The position numbers and the translations under genes were made by a program. Source: Diabrotica undecimpunctata (Eukaryota > Arthropoda > Insecta > Coleoptera > Chrysomelidae). Taken from it: a stretch of DNA of 64,000 nt. Below are positions 1 to 10,689 of this stretch, piece after piece. The DNA lies in the NCBI RefSeq assembly GCF_040954645.1, contig NC_092803.1, forward strand, positions 124,701,961-124,765,960, given 5' to 3'. The notes beneath the pieces are model-generated. The model did no database searches. It worked only from the letters and a program-made list of their open reading frames with translations, and had not been told where the DNA came from. Each line of letters opens with the position of its first letter. Position 1 is the first letter of the stretch.

Positions 1-956
1 CGACTCTTTCCAGTTTTTTTTTCGAACCTGTCACATGATGACCACTCTATATGGAAAGCTACAAAAAAAATTTAAACGACCGACAATAACAAATTCACCT
101 TTAAAAAAACAGATATGAACTGGACCTGCACAAACGCAGAAAAAACAACAGTATTCGCAGAGCATCTTGCAACTGCATTCTCAGCACCAGACACTTATAA
201 CGATGAATATAATGATATAAGAATATACCTCGAAACTCCATGTTAACTATCTCTTCCTCTGCCAATATTTACTCAGACAGAGGTTCGACAACAAATAAAA
301 ATGCTAAATCCTAAGAAAGCTCCTGGCTATGATTTGATAACAGGAGAATTACTAAGAAGCTACCGAAAAAAGCAGTGGGATTATTAACAATAATATACAA
401 CAGCATACTACGTCTTTCGCTACTTTCCAATACAATGTAAATTTGCTCAAGTTACTATGATTCCGGAACCTGGTAAGCCCGCAACACAAGCAAATTTATA
501 TCGACCTATAAGCCTACTCCAAATAAAGTCATTAGAGTTATTAAAGTTATTAGAAAGGCTATTACATAAAATCGAGCAAATTATTTCCATAAACGAAATT
601 ATATCACAACACCAATTCGGATTTAGAAGTGAACACTCAACCATCCAACAATATCACAGAATAGTAAATATAATTAAAACAACTCTCGAAGAAAAAAAGT
701 TTTGCACTATAGTATTTCTTGATATACAACATGCATTTGATATAGTACGGCATAAAGGTCTCCTGTATAAACTAAAATTACACTTAACAGACCAACTATT
801 CTATATACTAAAATCGTATTTTACTAATTGTGACTTTTAAATTAATATTGAAGACAGCTACCCAAATTAACACATCATACAATCTGGTGTACCTTAGCAG
901 ACGTTCCAACCATTAATGATACCTTCTTAGCTACTTTTGCTGATGACACGGGAATC

Positions 957-1119
957 TTCTTCTTCTTCTTCACTGGCTTTACAACTCGGGGTGAGTCTTC
1001 GTTGCATCCACTATCGCCCTCCATCCTCTACGATCTTGCGCTTCTATTTCCCATTGCTGTAGCCCAATTCTAGATAAATCGGCTTCAACATCATCCTCCC
1101 ATCTTTTTCTCAGTCGGCC
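957..1119 (-). mobile_element. 5'-truncated RT retrotransposon tail with 12-bp target duplication
   Basis: The minus strand encodes the typical C-terminus of endonuclease-reverse transcriptases (RLRKRWEDDVEADL, then AQDRRGWRAIV and a stop). A (GAA)n tail follows at the left edge, read as TTC repeats on the plus strand. The insert is flanked by GACACGGGAATC at 945-956 and GACACGAGAATC at 1120-1131, a 12-bp duplication with one mismatch. Removing it rejoins the FADDT reading of the host Jockey element. This is the footprint of target-primed reverse transcription with extreme 5' truncation. Confidence 0.9.
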
Positions 1120-1586
1120 GACACGAGAATCATGGCAGTAGATATCGACCCTAATGTAGCATCAGAAAAAGTACAAAATCATTTAGATCAATTACAAAAC
1201 TGGCTTAAGCGATGGACGGTCACTGTTAATGCCAGCAAATCAGTACAAGTTACTTTTACAACAAGAAAATCTACATGTCCACAAGTTTCTATTATTAATA
1301 CTCCCATTCCCATAAAACCAGTTACCAAATACTTAAGATTTTATCTGGATGAAAAGCTTACATGGAAAACTCACATTAAAACTAAATGGAAACAACTAGA
1401 TCTTAAAATAAAAAAATATAAACTGGCTATTTAACAAAAAGTCTCAGTTATCTCTTAAAAATAAACTGTTTCTGTACAAAGCTATACCCATACTAGTTTG
1501 GGCATATGGAATAGAACTATCATATGGGGCTGCAGTAAACCTTCAAATACGAAGATACTTCAAACATTTTCATCCAAAATACTCTA

Positions 1587-1925
1587 TTATTGGTTGCTAT
1601 TAATGTCGTGATAAGGCCCAAAGACTGTTCTGAGGATTTTTCTCTCAAAACATCTAAGTTTTCTTTCAGTTTCTTTGGTCAGGGTCCACGCCTCACACCC
1701 ATACATGAGCACCGGTCTAATCACCGTTTTATATATTCTAATCTTTGATGTTTGTGTTAGGCTTTTAGATTTAATAGTATTGTGGACGCTGTACATACAT
1801 CTGTTTGCTGCCTGAATTCTTCCTTTAATCTGCTTGTTGATTGTTGATCCGAGATATTTAAAACTCTCCACTCTTTCAAAGTTATATGGGTCTATTGTCA
1901 CATTTTGTCCTATCTTATCTCGTTT
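1587..1925 (-). pseudogene. Internal RT fragment (endonuclease-RT type)
   Basis: A minus-strand reading frame of about 104 codons carries the RT connection/thumb signature: VESFKYLGSTINK, then TVIRPVLMYGCEAWTLTKE and RKILRTVFGP. Neither the palm nor the C-terminal GRP.RW block is present, so both ends are missing. It interrupts the plus-strand Jockey element. No target duplication is visible, so a rearrangement is as likely as a direct insertion. Confidence 0.8.
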
Positions 1926-2090
1926 AATAAAGAATCATTCAATCAAATATAAAAATCGTACCACTGATTACAACAACGAACTCATAAATAATTTTTTGAC
2001 CCAACCACTTGCCTTGACGATTGAAGAGAGTATGACCAGAAGACCTACCGCAATAATACTAGAGAGAACTGTCACTGGACGGTCCTAACT

Positions 2091-3789
2091 CACTTTAATT
2101 TACTAACAGACTATTTACTTATTACTATGTATAGAGTAGATTAAAAACATGCAATGTAACAATATTAAAAAAAGTATAACACGTCTGATGAAAAAGGAAA
2201 AGAGTTTCTAAAATGCGAGTGTGACTTGAATTTAAAAGACGAAGTATTAGCTTGAACGGAAAAAAAACTGACGCTTTGCTAAATAATATATTTTTGAAAA
2301 GGAAGTACTAAGTACTAACTATGTTATTCTTTTAATTTCTGTTTGTTTCATATTTGTTTGAGTTTAGATATTGTTGATATTGTGATATTAAGTTGTTATT
2401 TTCTTTTTATAAATGTTTTTCCTGTGTCACTCAATACCGGGAAGTTACCAATACTGTGTAAAGTATTGATACAAAAAATTCGAGTTATACTAAATAAAAT
2501 AGAAAATATATTAGGAAATAATTAAAACAGATATTTTGTTTTTGCTTTTGCTTTCGCTTATTTTTCATGTATTTTTTCCTATATGATTTGCTTTTAAGCA
2601 TAATTTTAGTCACATAATTTTTTAAATTCTTCCACATTCCGCATGCTTGGGCTGGTATACATCTTATTATCTATGTTTTTATATACGTTAGTGGTTACGA
2701 TTAACTAAACATTTCTTTTTAGATTTGTATTAAGATATAAGATTAAGACGTAAATCTTATAGTTAGAAGAAATAAAAGAATTACGATGGATAAGACGAAA
2801 AGAAATAATAAAAAAGAAATAAGGTTATAATAAAACCGCTTTCGTAGTCAGCCACAAGTTAAAAGGAAAGACGATTGTTTTTAAAACATAAACGAGATAG
2901 CTGCGTTTATAAGCATGTTTCATAGAAGGTTTACAAAGGCATTAATTCTCTTCACGTCATATCTATGAAATCACCTCTTTTCGAGGCGTGCTTTCGCCGG
3001 CTAATTTGGCCGGATCGAAAATTATTTCGCCATACATGTCCCTAGGGAGACATTAATTAAAATTCAATCTATCATCTCTGCCCGGCGGTTTCTCTTCGAA
3101 ACACTAATCTAGTTTTCTCGTATACGAGTATATGGCCTAAAAGTTCCACGGTTATTCCAGCCAACGAAGCATTAGAAGTTTTCACCCGTTTTTGTATCGC
3201 TTAGACAAGAATGAAATTTTCGGGAAGTTTCTGTGTTAGCTTGGAAAAGATTACTGGTAATGATTTATTATGAACTGATGTTCATCACGGTCAGATATTG
3301 GCAAAAGCTTGGAAATTTGGGTTTTTTTTTAGCTAAAAAATAAAAAAAAAACAATTTTAACAGGAATTCTAACTAGACCACAACTCCACAATTATTTAAT
3401 TTCGCGTTTTTTTAAATATTATTTTAGATAAAGGGAAAAGATCAGAGCAACAGACAAATTTTCAATTTTTCCTGTGACGCCGTAGCAAATTCGGGAATAG
3501 TCCGACTCTCTGTATATATCAGTGTTGTGTATCTTTAAGTTAAAGATAAACGACATACCTAACAGTTCAATGAAAATTTTGAATGACATTGAAGTGTAAA
3601 GGTACATCACTATTGAGACTTTGTCGATCTAGGACATACCATCATAAAGAAAATGCTGATATTATTAGATGTATCTGACTATGAAGGGCCGGTTTTGTAA
3701 ATTGAAACACATTGAAGAATAACACAATTTCTATAAACTTTAAACCAAAATAAAACTAAAGTGCATAATACAAGTATTTTGCTTATTTA
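2091..3789. other. Gene-free stretch with a GC-richer patch at 2950-3200
   Basis: No convincing coding region on either strand; the open frames are short and AT-driven. The patch at about 2950-3200 is clearly less AT-rich than its surroundings (CTTTCGCCGGCTAATTTGGC, CTGCCCGGCGGTTTC). It could be a conserved non-coding element or an old repeat. I recognise no family. Confidence 0.4.
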
Positions 3790-4365
3790 TACCATGCGGT
3801 CCATATGTATGGAATAAATTCATTTTTAGCGTTATTATGACATGTACTATCTGAAAAAAACCTGAAATAGGTCGATTTTTATTCTTAAATTGACAATTTA
3901 CAGTATGAAAATATTATCCCATTTCAGCACCTCCTTTGAATTATAAGCACCCCCTCGAAAATTTTAAATGACAAACAGGGTCGTGTGGCACCTTGTTAGA
4001 AAGGAATTTTAGTCCTCTGTTCAGCAATATAAAGTTTTTTGAGTTGAGTGCAATCATAACGGAGAAAATTGATTTTGAAGATGTAAAATTTTGATAATGT
4101 CTCTTTCACAAAACTTTAGGTTGAATAAAGATAATAATGTCACATAATATTTAGAATGTATTTTTCAATGTAATTTACAATTAAATTAAATGTTTAACTT
4201 GAGCACCAATATTCACTTCTTGACAATAACCGAGGCGATTTTGGAATTCTCGTACAACATTTTGTATGACCTCGGGGGTTATTTTGTTAGTTTCTTCCGT
4301 TATCCTAACTTTTAAATCAGCAATATTGCCTGGTCTATTAAAATATACCTTAGAAATAATCAGAT
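3790..4365 (-). repeat. Left inverted-repeat arm of the mariner element
   Basis: It is the reverse complement of 5373-5900 with scattered mismatches and small indels. Read on the minus strand it encodes the transposase C-terminus (KITPEVIQNVVREFQNRL, then CQEVNIGAQVKHLI and a stop). This reading is better preserved than the functional-side copy, which has lost a few bases in the same stretch. Confidence 0.85.
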
Positions 4366-4501
4366 ATTTTCGTATCTGTTCTGCTAAACATTAGGGAAAA
4401 AACTTTTAAGATAATAATATTAGATAATATTAATATTAGATAATAATATTAGTCAATTAATATAAATCTAGTAGGCTGCTGTCATTTAGGTATTTAAAGT
4501 T

Positions 4502-5515
4502 ATGGCTCATTTGTGCGAGACTCAAAGAGTAGACATTTTAATTTTGATTCTTTTTGGTAATAAAACAAGAACTCAAAAGGAGGTTTGTGAAATTTTTAAT
4601 AATAAATAACCTGGTCAACAAGTTTCGGAGTCTACAGTAAGAAAAATTGAAAAGAAGTTTCGTTATACTGGACATGTAAAAAATATTGAAAAACCAGGTA
4701 GAAATGTTAAATTTACTAATAAAAAAGAGTTAGATGTACTTCTAGAGATTGTGGAAAATCCACATAAGAAAACTCGAAAACTGGCCGCTGTCAATGATGT
4801 CAGTAAATCATCTATTTTGAGAGTTTTGCATAAACAAAAATACCACCCGTACAAAGTTCAGTTGGTTCTGGAGTTTAATGAAGATTATCCCGATAGAAGA
4901 CAAGAGTTACATAAACATAAACAAAATAGTTTTTTTTAATGAAGCGACGTTTCATTTAAACGCAACGGTTAACAAACTTAGACAAAATCCTCACTTAGTG
5001 TGAGAGGCTCACGCAATATACTACGAAAATTAACATTCGGGCTGGCATCATTAACAATAAAATTATTGGTCCTTTTTTTTGAGGGCACAGTTGATGGTGA
5101 GGTTTATCTAGATTTTTTGATTAACTTTTTAGTGCCTACATAACGAAGATTTTTTCCGGATGTCAATCATCCAAATAAGATAGATCGATCTATTTACTAA
5201 CAACAAGACAGAGCTCTTCCGCATTTTGCACGTATAGTTAGAAATGATTTAAACGAAATGTTTCCCAATAAATGGATTGGAAGACGTGGAACGATCGAAT
5301 GGCCTGCTAAATCCCCGATTTGACTCCTCTCGATCACTTGTTATGGGGTTATTTAAAATCTAAAGTATATTTTAATAGACCAAGTAGTATTGCTGATTAA
5401 CAAAACAAACATTAACAAAATAACCCCCGAGGTCGTACAAAATGTGCGAGAATTCCAAAATCGCCTCGGCTATTGTCAAGAAGTGAATGGTGGCCATTTT
5501 GAACATTTAATTTAA
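4502..5515 (+). pseudogene. Mariner-superfamily (DD41D) transposase, inactive
   Basis: It encodes a mariner transposase of about 337 codons, a normal length. The N-terminal helix-turn-helix (DUF4817-type) reads MAHLCETQRVDIL, then STVRKIEKKFRYTG and a second helical block to about codon 110. The DDE core follows: FNEATFHLN near 4930 (first Asp replaced by Asn), WAGIINNKIIGPFFFEG near 5030-5090, QQDRALPHFARIVRN near 5200 (second Asp kept), and SPDLTPLDHLLWGYLK near 5315-5350 (third Asp kept). I count 41 residues between the second and third Asp, hence DD41D. There is an in-frame stop in the HTH near 4608, and small frameshifts around 4930-5030 and 5400. The start is the first ATG ahead of the HTH. 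The protein would cut and paste its own element; it cannot as it stands. Confidence 0.85.
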
Positions 5516-5900
5516 TTGAAAATTACATTGAAAAATACATTCTAAATAGTATGTGACATTATTATTTTTATTCAACCTAAAATTTTGTGAAAGAGACATT
5601 ATCAAAATTTTATATCTTCAAAATCAATTTTCTCAGTTGTGATTGCACCAAACTTAAAAAACTTTATATTTCTGAATAAATGACTAAAGTTGCTTTCTAA
5701 CAAGGTGCCACACGACCCCCTTTATTATTTAAAATTTCCGAGGGGGTGCTTATAATTCAAAGGGGGTGTTGGAAGGAGATAATATTTTCATATTGTAAAT
5801 TGTCAATTTAAGAATAAAAATCGACCTGTTTTAGGTTTTTTCAGATAGTACATCATAGCGCCAAAAATTAATTTATTACATACATATGGACCGCATGGTA
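5373..5900 (+). repeat. Right inverted-repeat arm of the mariner element
   Basis: This partner of the left arm begins inside the last third of the transposase (KVYFNRPSSIAD) and continues through the stop codon at 5513-5515 and the 3' flank to the outer terminus. Shared landmarks are the AAAGTTTTGTGAAAGAGACA-like segment and the GCACCCCCTCG/CGAGGGGGTGC segment near the ends. Confidence 0.85.
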
Positions 5901-5902
5901 TA

Positions 5903-7279
5903 TACGAATTGGAGACCAAAATTAATTATCAATGTCATAGAAATAAAAATGAAATGGGATTCGATCGGGCAAGATGTAAGACACTTTGAACATAGATGGA
6001 GGCGCAGAGTAACATTTCGAAGCCTATGACAAGCGAAAATAGATAGAAGTAGGCCCCAATACTGATAGGTAGGTGATATCCGAATTACTGCAGTATGGAG
6101 GCGTCCCACGTGTCTCCCAGGAATCGGGACCAGAAATTTTAAATAATTCCTTTCTTATAAGAATAATTTTGTTTATGTATTCTAAATATCTTAAGATTTG
6201 TATTATTTCTGAATTGTTAAAGAAAGCATATTAACCATTTTGCATAAATAGTTGCACCAATGAATAAACTATCGAGGAAAAATGTAAATTTAATTGTGCA
6301 ACAGAATACCAAAAGCATTTTTAGATAACAACAAGACATCGTTATTAACTTCCCAGATAGGCCAATTGAGATAGTTTTTTAATCAAAAAGTAGAGTAAAA
6401 GAAGTGATGGTAACAGAATTGGTGATGGTGATAGAATTTGCCTGGCATATTTACTGTGGTCCGGGTAGTATGTCTAGAAAAAATATTCTCATTTCATATT
6501 TTTGCACAATTTTACTTAAAACAGTTCTCTTATAACAAAAACGCATGTTACCAAGAGAAAATGATGGTCAAAAATTGTTTGAACAATTTTTTTAACTAAT
6601 TGTAAAATTAAATTTTATCCATACCAAGTTTTTTAACGTTAATTGCCTGATTTAAACAAAAAATATGTTGGTAACGTTTTCTCAATTGCTTCGTTTTCGA
6701 GTTATACACAATATAAAGTTTTGATAAGCGAGAAATAGCCATATTAAAGACTATAACACGTGAAAAATTAATATTTCAAAGTTTAGCAATCATCCAATTA
6801 AACCTAAACTCCATTTTACAAGATCCCAAAGAGTTTTTAACAATAACTTTATAGTTACCCATTGTTTTTTAATTGTTAATTGTTAATTGTTAATTTTACG
6901 TTGCGCAGAGTTCAGTGACTGCTATAAAATCACATATAAAATATTTAAGAAATTATAATTTTTCATATTACAACATTATGTTCATACGATTTATGGTTCT
7001 AAAAACAATGTTTTTATTTCTAAAAAACTGATTTGTTTAAATTTAATCAGAGTAATCAGAGATAATTTGTTTATAAATAACATTTATTCAATATAAATAT
7101 ATTTTAAATAAACAAATAAAAAAAATACAATAAAAAGGTGACTTTTTATTGTATTTTAATATTGTAAAAAAGTAAAAAAGGAAAGTTTGAAAAAGTTAAT
7201 AAATAGCCAATTTGGTGCAGTATAACCCGAGATATTATCCTGAAGCTATTTTCTTGTAGCATTTTAAATAGATACTATT
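5903..7279. other. Gene-free AT-rich stretch
   Basis: No convincing gene. A somewhat less AT-rich piece at 5930-6130 translates in part to arginine/tryptophan-rich peptide (HFEHRWRRRVTFRSL) reminiscent of an RT C-terminal tail, too decayed to assign. The rest is AT-rich filler with a short TTGTTAA tandem repeat near 6870-6895 and one strong hairpin at 7122-7157. Confidence 0.4.
7122..7157. repeat. Perfect 16-bp-stem hairpin with GTGA loop
   Basis: AAAATACAATAAAAAG at 7122-7137 is exactly complementary to 7142-7157, with a four-base GTGA loop. It sits 120 bp outside the piggyBac left end and is not part of that element. It may be the remnant of a small foldback element. Confidence 0.7.
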
Positions 7280-7298
7280 TTAACACAGTTGCGACCAA

Positions 7299-7357
7299 CC
7301 GTCACACATGTGTGACGGTGAAGTTTTCGTAAGGACTGCTGACACATATGTGTGACA
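7299..7357. promoter_or_regulatory. Left subterminal palindromes of piggyBac (two copies)
   Basis: CCGTCACACATGTGTGACGG at 7299-7318 is a perfect 20-bp palindrome. TGACACATATGTGTGACA at 7340-7357 is a close relative. Together with two matching copies at the right end they look like paired binding sites for the transposase or a host factor. That role is inferred from position and symmetry only. Confidence 0.75.
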
Positions 7358-7650
7358 CCGAACTTACGTGATGAAATGTAAAATAATTTTACCACGGTTC
7401 ATCACAGTGGGTCTAAATTTGGCCACAGTCCACCTAAACAATCCTTCTTTCACACGCTATGGCTGGGTTGTGATTTGGACGTTTAAAAAAAGAAGAAATA
7501 ACCTGTAAATTTATGGAACGTAAATTTATAGAATGTAAACGTCGAATACGAAAAGTATCGTAATTGTGTATAATTTAGAAAGGTAATATAAAAATGTAAC
7601 TTATTTATACACCGTGTAATAACTTATTATTTATTTTAGACGTATTAACA

Positions 7651-9395
7651 ATGTCAAAACGACATCTAAGTACACGTGACCTTCAATTAGAGGCCGAGAT
7701 GGCTAGTAGGGAAGTTAGTGAGTACAGCAATGCCGAAAATATTGAAAATGAATTCGAGGAGGACCATAATGATGAAATGTTTTATTCTAGTGGAAGTGAA
7801 TATTCTCCTTCTCATTCTGAAAGAGAGACTGAGGATACTAGCAATGATGGGGGAGAGTCGAGCAATGACGGCGGTGAGTTGAGTAATGATGAGGGCAAAG
7901 CGAATGATGCAAATGAAAATGTGGTACAAGAAAATGATGAGGCGGACTGGCTTGATGTAGAGGAAAATATTGAGATACATCAGTTTACTGAACAAGAAAA
8001 TATAAAAGTAGAAATTCCTGTTGATGCAACACCTATACAATATTTTTCATTACTATTTGATGAAGAGCTTTTGATGAACATCGTAGAGTGGACAAATCAC
8101 AGAGCTGCTTCACGTAAAGAAAACCCTACTTTAAAAAAATATTCCTTTTTAAGACGCTGGATAGATATAAATATTGACGACTTAAAAAAATTTTTGGGTC
8201 TCTGCATATTAATGGGAAACATTAAACTCCCCTCCTTACGTTTATACTGGAGCACAGATCCACTATATCACTTTTCAATATTTGGAAAAACTATGCCCAG
8301 ATCAAAGTTTGAAGCTATTCTTCAAAACATTTGTTTTTACAAGCCGGAAGACGTAGAAGTTCAAGATAGACTTTACAAAATTAAAAACGTTACGAGTCAT
8401 ATTATAAATAATATCTCTAAAGTTTACTATCCAGGAGAGAACTTAAGTCTTGACGAAGCCCTCTTACTGTGGAGAGGGCGGTTTATCTTCCGACAGTATA
8501 TGCCAAAAAAAAAACTAGTAAATATGGAATAAAAATTTATGAGATTACTAGCTCTGATGGATTTTTACTAAATTTCCTAATCTATAGCGGCAAGGGGACA
8601 GTAGTAAATGAAAATGGGCATGCGTTTGAAGTAATTCACAGACTTGTTACTGAATATTTAGAGAAGGGGCACACTATCTACATGGACAATTATTACAACA
8701 GTTATGAGCTTGCCAAGTTTTTACATGAAAAGAAGACCTATGTTTGTGTAACATTAAGAAAAAATAGAAAAAGTAATTCAAAGAGTGTTATTATAAAAAA
8801 ATTAAAGAAAGGAGAAGTCGTATGGCAAAGAAGAGGTCCAATCATAGTATTAAAATGGAAAGATAAGAGAAATGTAATAATGATTTCATCCAAGCATGGT
8901 TCCGAAATGGTTGAAGTTGAAAATCGTAGAGGCCAGAAAAAGTTGAAGCCAGTAATGATTCGTGACTACAATTTCTTTATGTCGGGAATTGACAGAATTG
9001 ACCAGATGAGTTCATATTATGGCACACCACGAAAAACTCTGAGATGGTACATGAAAGTTTTCTTTCACTTACTACATATTTGCATGTGGAATGGCTACTG
9101 GTTGTTAAATAAAAATAGGAACACGTCAAAGAAAACAAGAATGTCGTACCTTCAGTTTAGAGAGGAAGTGATCAAACATTTACTGGGACAAACAGAACGG
9201 ACGAGCAGAAAAAAAGTTGTTGCGGCACACAACTTGAAAAAAGAAATTAAGCGGAAAAGATGTCGACAGTGCAGTGCAACCAAGAAAAGAGCTGTTACCT
9301 GGTACACATACCAGGAATGTAAGGGAAGTGATGGACAGCCCATTGGGTTATGTGTTACACCCTGTTTTGCTGAGTGGCACAGAAAAGACAATTAA
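7651..9395 (+). pseudogene. piggyBac transposase, one homopolymer frameshift
   Basis: Two overlapping frames (7651 to about 8510, then about 8510 to 9395) make one transposase of about 580 residues, full length for piggyBac. The N-terminus is acidic with repeated SSNDGG/SNDEG units. The DDE_Tnp_1_7 core follows: WIDINIDDLKKFLGLCILMG, YWSTDPLYHF, MPRSKFEAILQNICF. The catalytic Asp residues are all present: NLSLDEALL (about 8440-8465), YMDNYYNSYELA (about 8680-8715) and GIDRIDQMSSYYG (about 8985-9020). The C-terminus is a Cys-rich zinc finger (CRQCSATKKRA, then YQECKG...CVTPCFAEWH). The frames part at a run of ten A's at 8505-8514; eight or eleven A's would restore one frame. Otherwise no stop interrupts it. 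The enzyme would excise and reinsert the element at TTAA. It is either freshly dead or intact with a sequencing indel. Confidence 0.9.
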
Positions 9396-9495
9396 ACTTA
9401 TACAATATGTTTTATTTTTTATTGGAAGTAATTTTTAGTTGTGTTAATATTGAATAAATAAATGGTTGTTTATAAGTAGTAGCTAAAAATGTTTA

Positions 9496-9568
9496 TGTCA
9501 CATATTTGTGACACTTGGGTTATGTTCAAATTTTTATTACTATAGACCAGTGTCACATATGTGTGACA
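9496..9568. promoter_or_regulatory. Right subterminal palindromes of piggyBac (two copies)
   Basis: TGTCACATATTTGTGACA at 9496-9513 and TGTCACATATGTGTGACA at 9551-9568 match the left-end palindromes. The two on each side are 30-60 bp apart, so the element has a balanced 2+2 arrangement. Confidence 0.75.
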
Positions 9569-9739
9569 TTATCCAAAACATTTTTTTTTATATTCCTTGT
9601 TCAATTAAAATACTCCTCCCCAAAAATGGTGGATTTGGCATGTTTCTTTCATGTTTAACCAAAATCAGTTTGACTGGACAGACCTAAAAATAGGTTGGTT
9701 GCGAATGTGTTCCGGTTGGTTGCGAAAATCCGTAAAATA

Positions 9740-10090
9740 ATTTTCGAAATCAAATAAGTTTATGGATTTTATATCAGATGTCGCTATTGTCCATTCGAAG
9801 CCATGTTAGAGTTGCTTCCTAAGACAGAATATATTTATTTTCACGTTCAGAGCGACTGTGAAAGCCGCTCTGAAGAGGCCTATTAGGCCGAAATACTTAT
9901 AAGCGGATACACAGACGCACTATACGTGAAATCAAATCTTAACCGTCTTTTCCTTTTTAGATACTATTTTATTGAAAATAAGCTACCATTGAAGGTTACA
10001 ATAATAATTATTATTATTGTTTTTTGTTTGTATTTTGAGAACGATTTCCGAAGTGAAAATTGAAACGCCAATAAACTTATTTTAACCTTT
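9740..10090 (+). mobile_element. Penelope-like terminal fragment
   Basis: The segment at about 10024-10082 (ATTTTGAGAACGATTTCCGA, then GAAACGCCAATAAACTTA) recurs in inverted orientation in the 3' flank of both Penelope-like copies at 56.5 and 58.7 kb. Upstream at 9870-9893 lies the hairpin motif CTGAAGAGGCCTATTAGGCC followed by GAAA. No coding sequence is left, so this is probably only the 3' end of a 5'-truncated copy. The family name is inferred from the shared module. Confidence 0.6.
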
Positions 10091-10253
10091 AATAACATTT
10101 ATAATACGTAAAACAAACGTAAATTCATCTGTGTGAAGTCTATCTAATAGTAAAATAATTGAATTAAACAAACTAAAATTTTATTTAAGATTTTAGTGAA
10201 CAAACCTTTTCTCAAAATTTAATTTTTTTTTTGCTACAGTTTTATTGTCGGAT

Positions 10254-10370
10254 TCATTCGTTAAAAAAATCATCACTCATGTTTATTTTTCTATACTCCT
10301 CTAACTCACCGGCAGCCTTTTCTGCTTCTAATTTCAACTCTAAATAACGGAGTTGTTTGTCGAACGCCAT
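10254..10370 (-). other. Short open frame of 38 codons, unknown
   Basis: A minus-strand frame from ATG at 10370 to TGA reads MAFDKQLRYLELKLEAEKAA followed by a charged tail ending DDFFNE. The composition is that of a soluble amphipathic helix rather than random AT-rich DNA. It resembles C-terminal coiled tails of transposon-encoded Myb/MADF proteins, but I cannot assign it. The surroundings (10100-10680) show no other gene. Confidence 0.25.
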
Positions 10371-10689
10371 ATTAACTTTTTTCAATCGTGAAGTCGACGA
10401 TACACTTCCATCGGAAGTAAATCACAAACTGAAACATCTTACCGGTGTCACTTTCGTACTGGAAAGATAACAGACTATTTGACCTTCAGTATCCATCTGT
10501 GATACACATGACCTCCAACTAGACATTAGTAACAATTTTAAAATCGTAGGCCGCGTGCACCATATGAGGATACAGCAATTTTTACAAAAATAACCAAAAA
10601 ACAAATCTGATTTTATGATTTTTGCTATAATTAAACACAAATAGAGTAATCAAGAAGAAAAAAAAATTTGGCCCAAAAGATCCGGTACA

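Larger units (their letters stand above)
1..2090 (+). pseudogene. Jockey-clade non-LTR retrotransposon, RT region (broken)
   Basis: Conceptual translation in shifting frames gives a Jockey-type reverse transcriptase: a NPKKAPGYD block near 300-340, YRPISLL near 500, FGFRSEHSTIQQ near 620, FLDIQHAFD near 715-740, FADDTG near 935-950, and thumb and C-terminal blocks (TKYLRFYLDEKLTWK at 1325-1370; LYKAIPILVWAYGIEL near 1470-1520). The catalytic YADD-type motif is split by an inserted RT tail at 957-1119. About a dozen codons between the GVP motif and the palm appear deleted near 890-900. A second foreign fragment occupies 1587-1925, after which a degraded C-terminus (RLKR..PEDLP-like) is readable to about 2086. 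The 5' part runs off the window. The enzyme would copy element RNA into the chromosome, but this copy is dead: stops, frameshifts and two insertions. Confidence 0.85.
3790..5900 (+). mobile_element. DD41D mariner-like element with very long inverted repeats
   Basis: The ends are inverted copies starting TACCATGCGGTCCATATGTA at 3790 and finishing with the complement at 5900. Both are flanked by TA (3788-3789 and 5901-5902), the mariner target duplication. The total is 2,111 bp. The arms are not the usual 20-30 bp but run over 500 bp each (about 3790-4365 and 5373-5900). The left arm contains an inverted copy of the 3' end of the transposase gene as well as its 3' flank. A transposase pseudogene lies between them. 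Confidence 0.9.
7284..9711 (+). mobile_element. piggyBac-like DNA transposon
   Basis: The left end begins right after a TTAA (7280-7283) with CACAGTTGCGACCAACC. The right end near 9692-9711 carries GGTTGGTTGCGAATGTG, its imperfect inverted copy (14 of 17 positions). The right TTAA is not intact (GTTCC), so the exact right border is approximate; a second GGTTGGTTGCG at 9713 complicates it. Between them are a piggyBac transposase and four TGTCACA-type palindromes just inside the ends. Length is about 2.4 kb, normal for the superfamily. Confidence 0.85.

Noticed and set aside
7122..7157. Bacterial-type intrinsic terminator
   Set aside because: The stem is AT-rich and the context is eukaryotic transposon DNA.
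7687..8040. 117-codon minus-strand frame
   Set aside because: Antisense shadow of the piggyBac transposase N-terminus.
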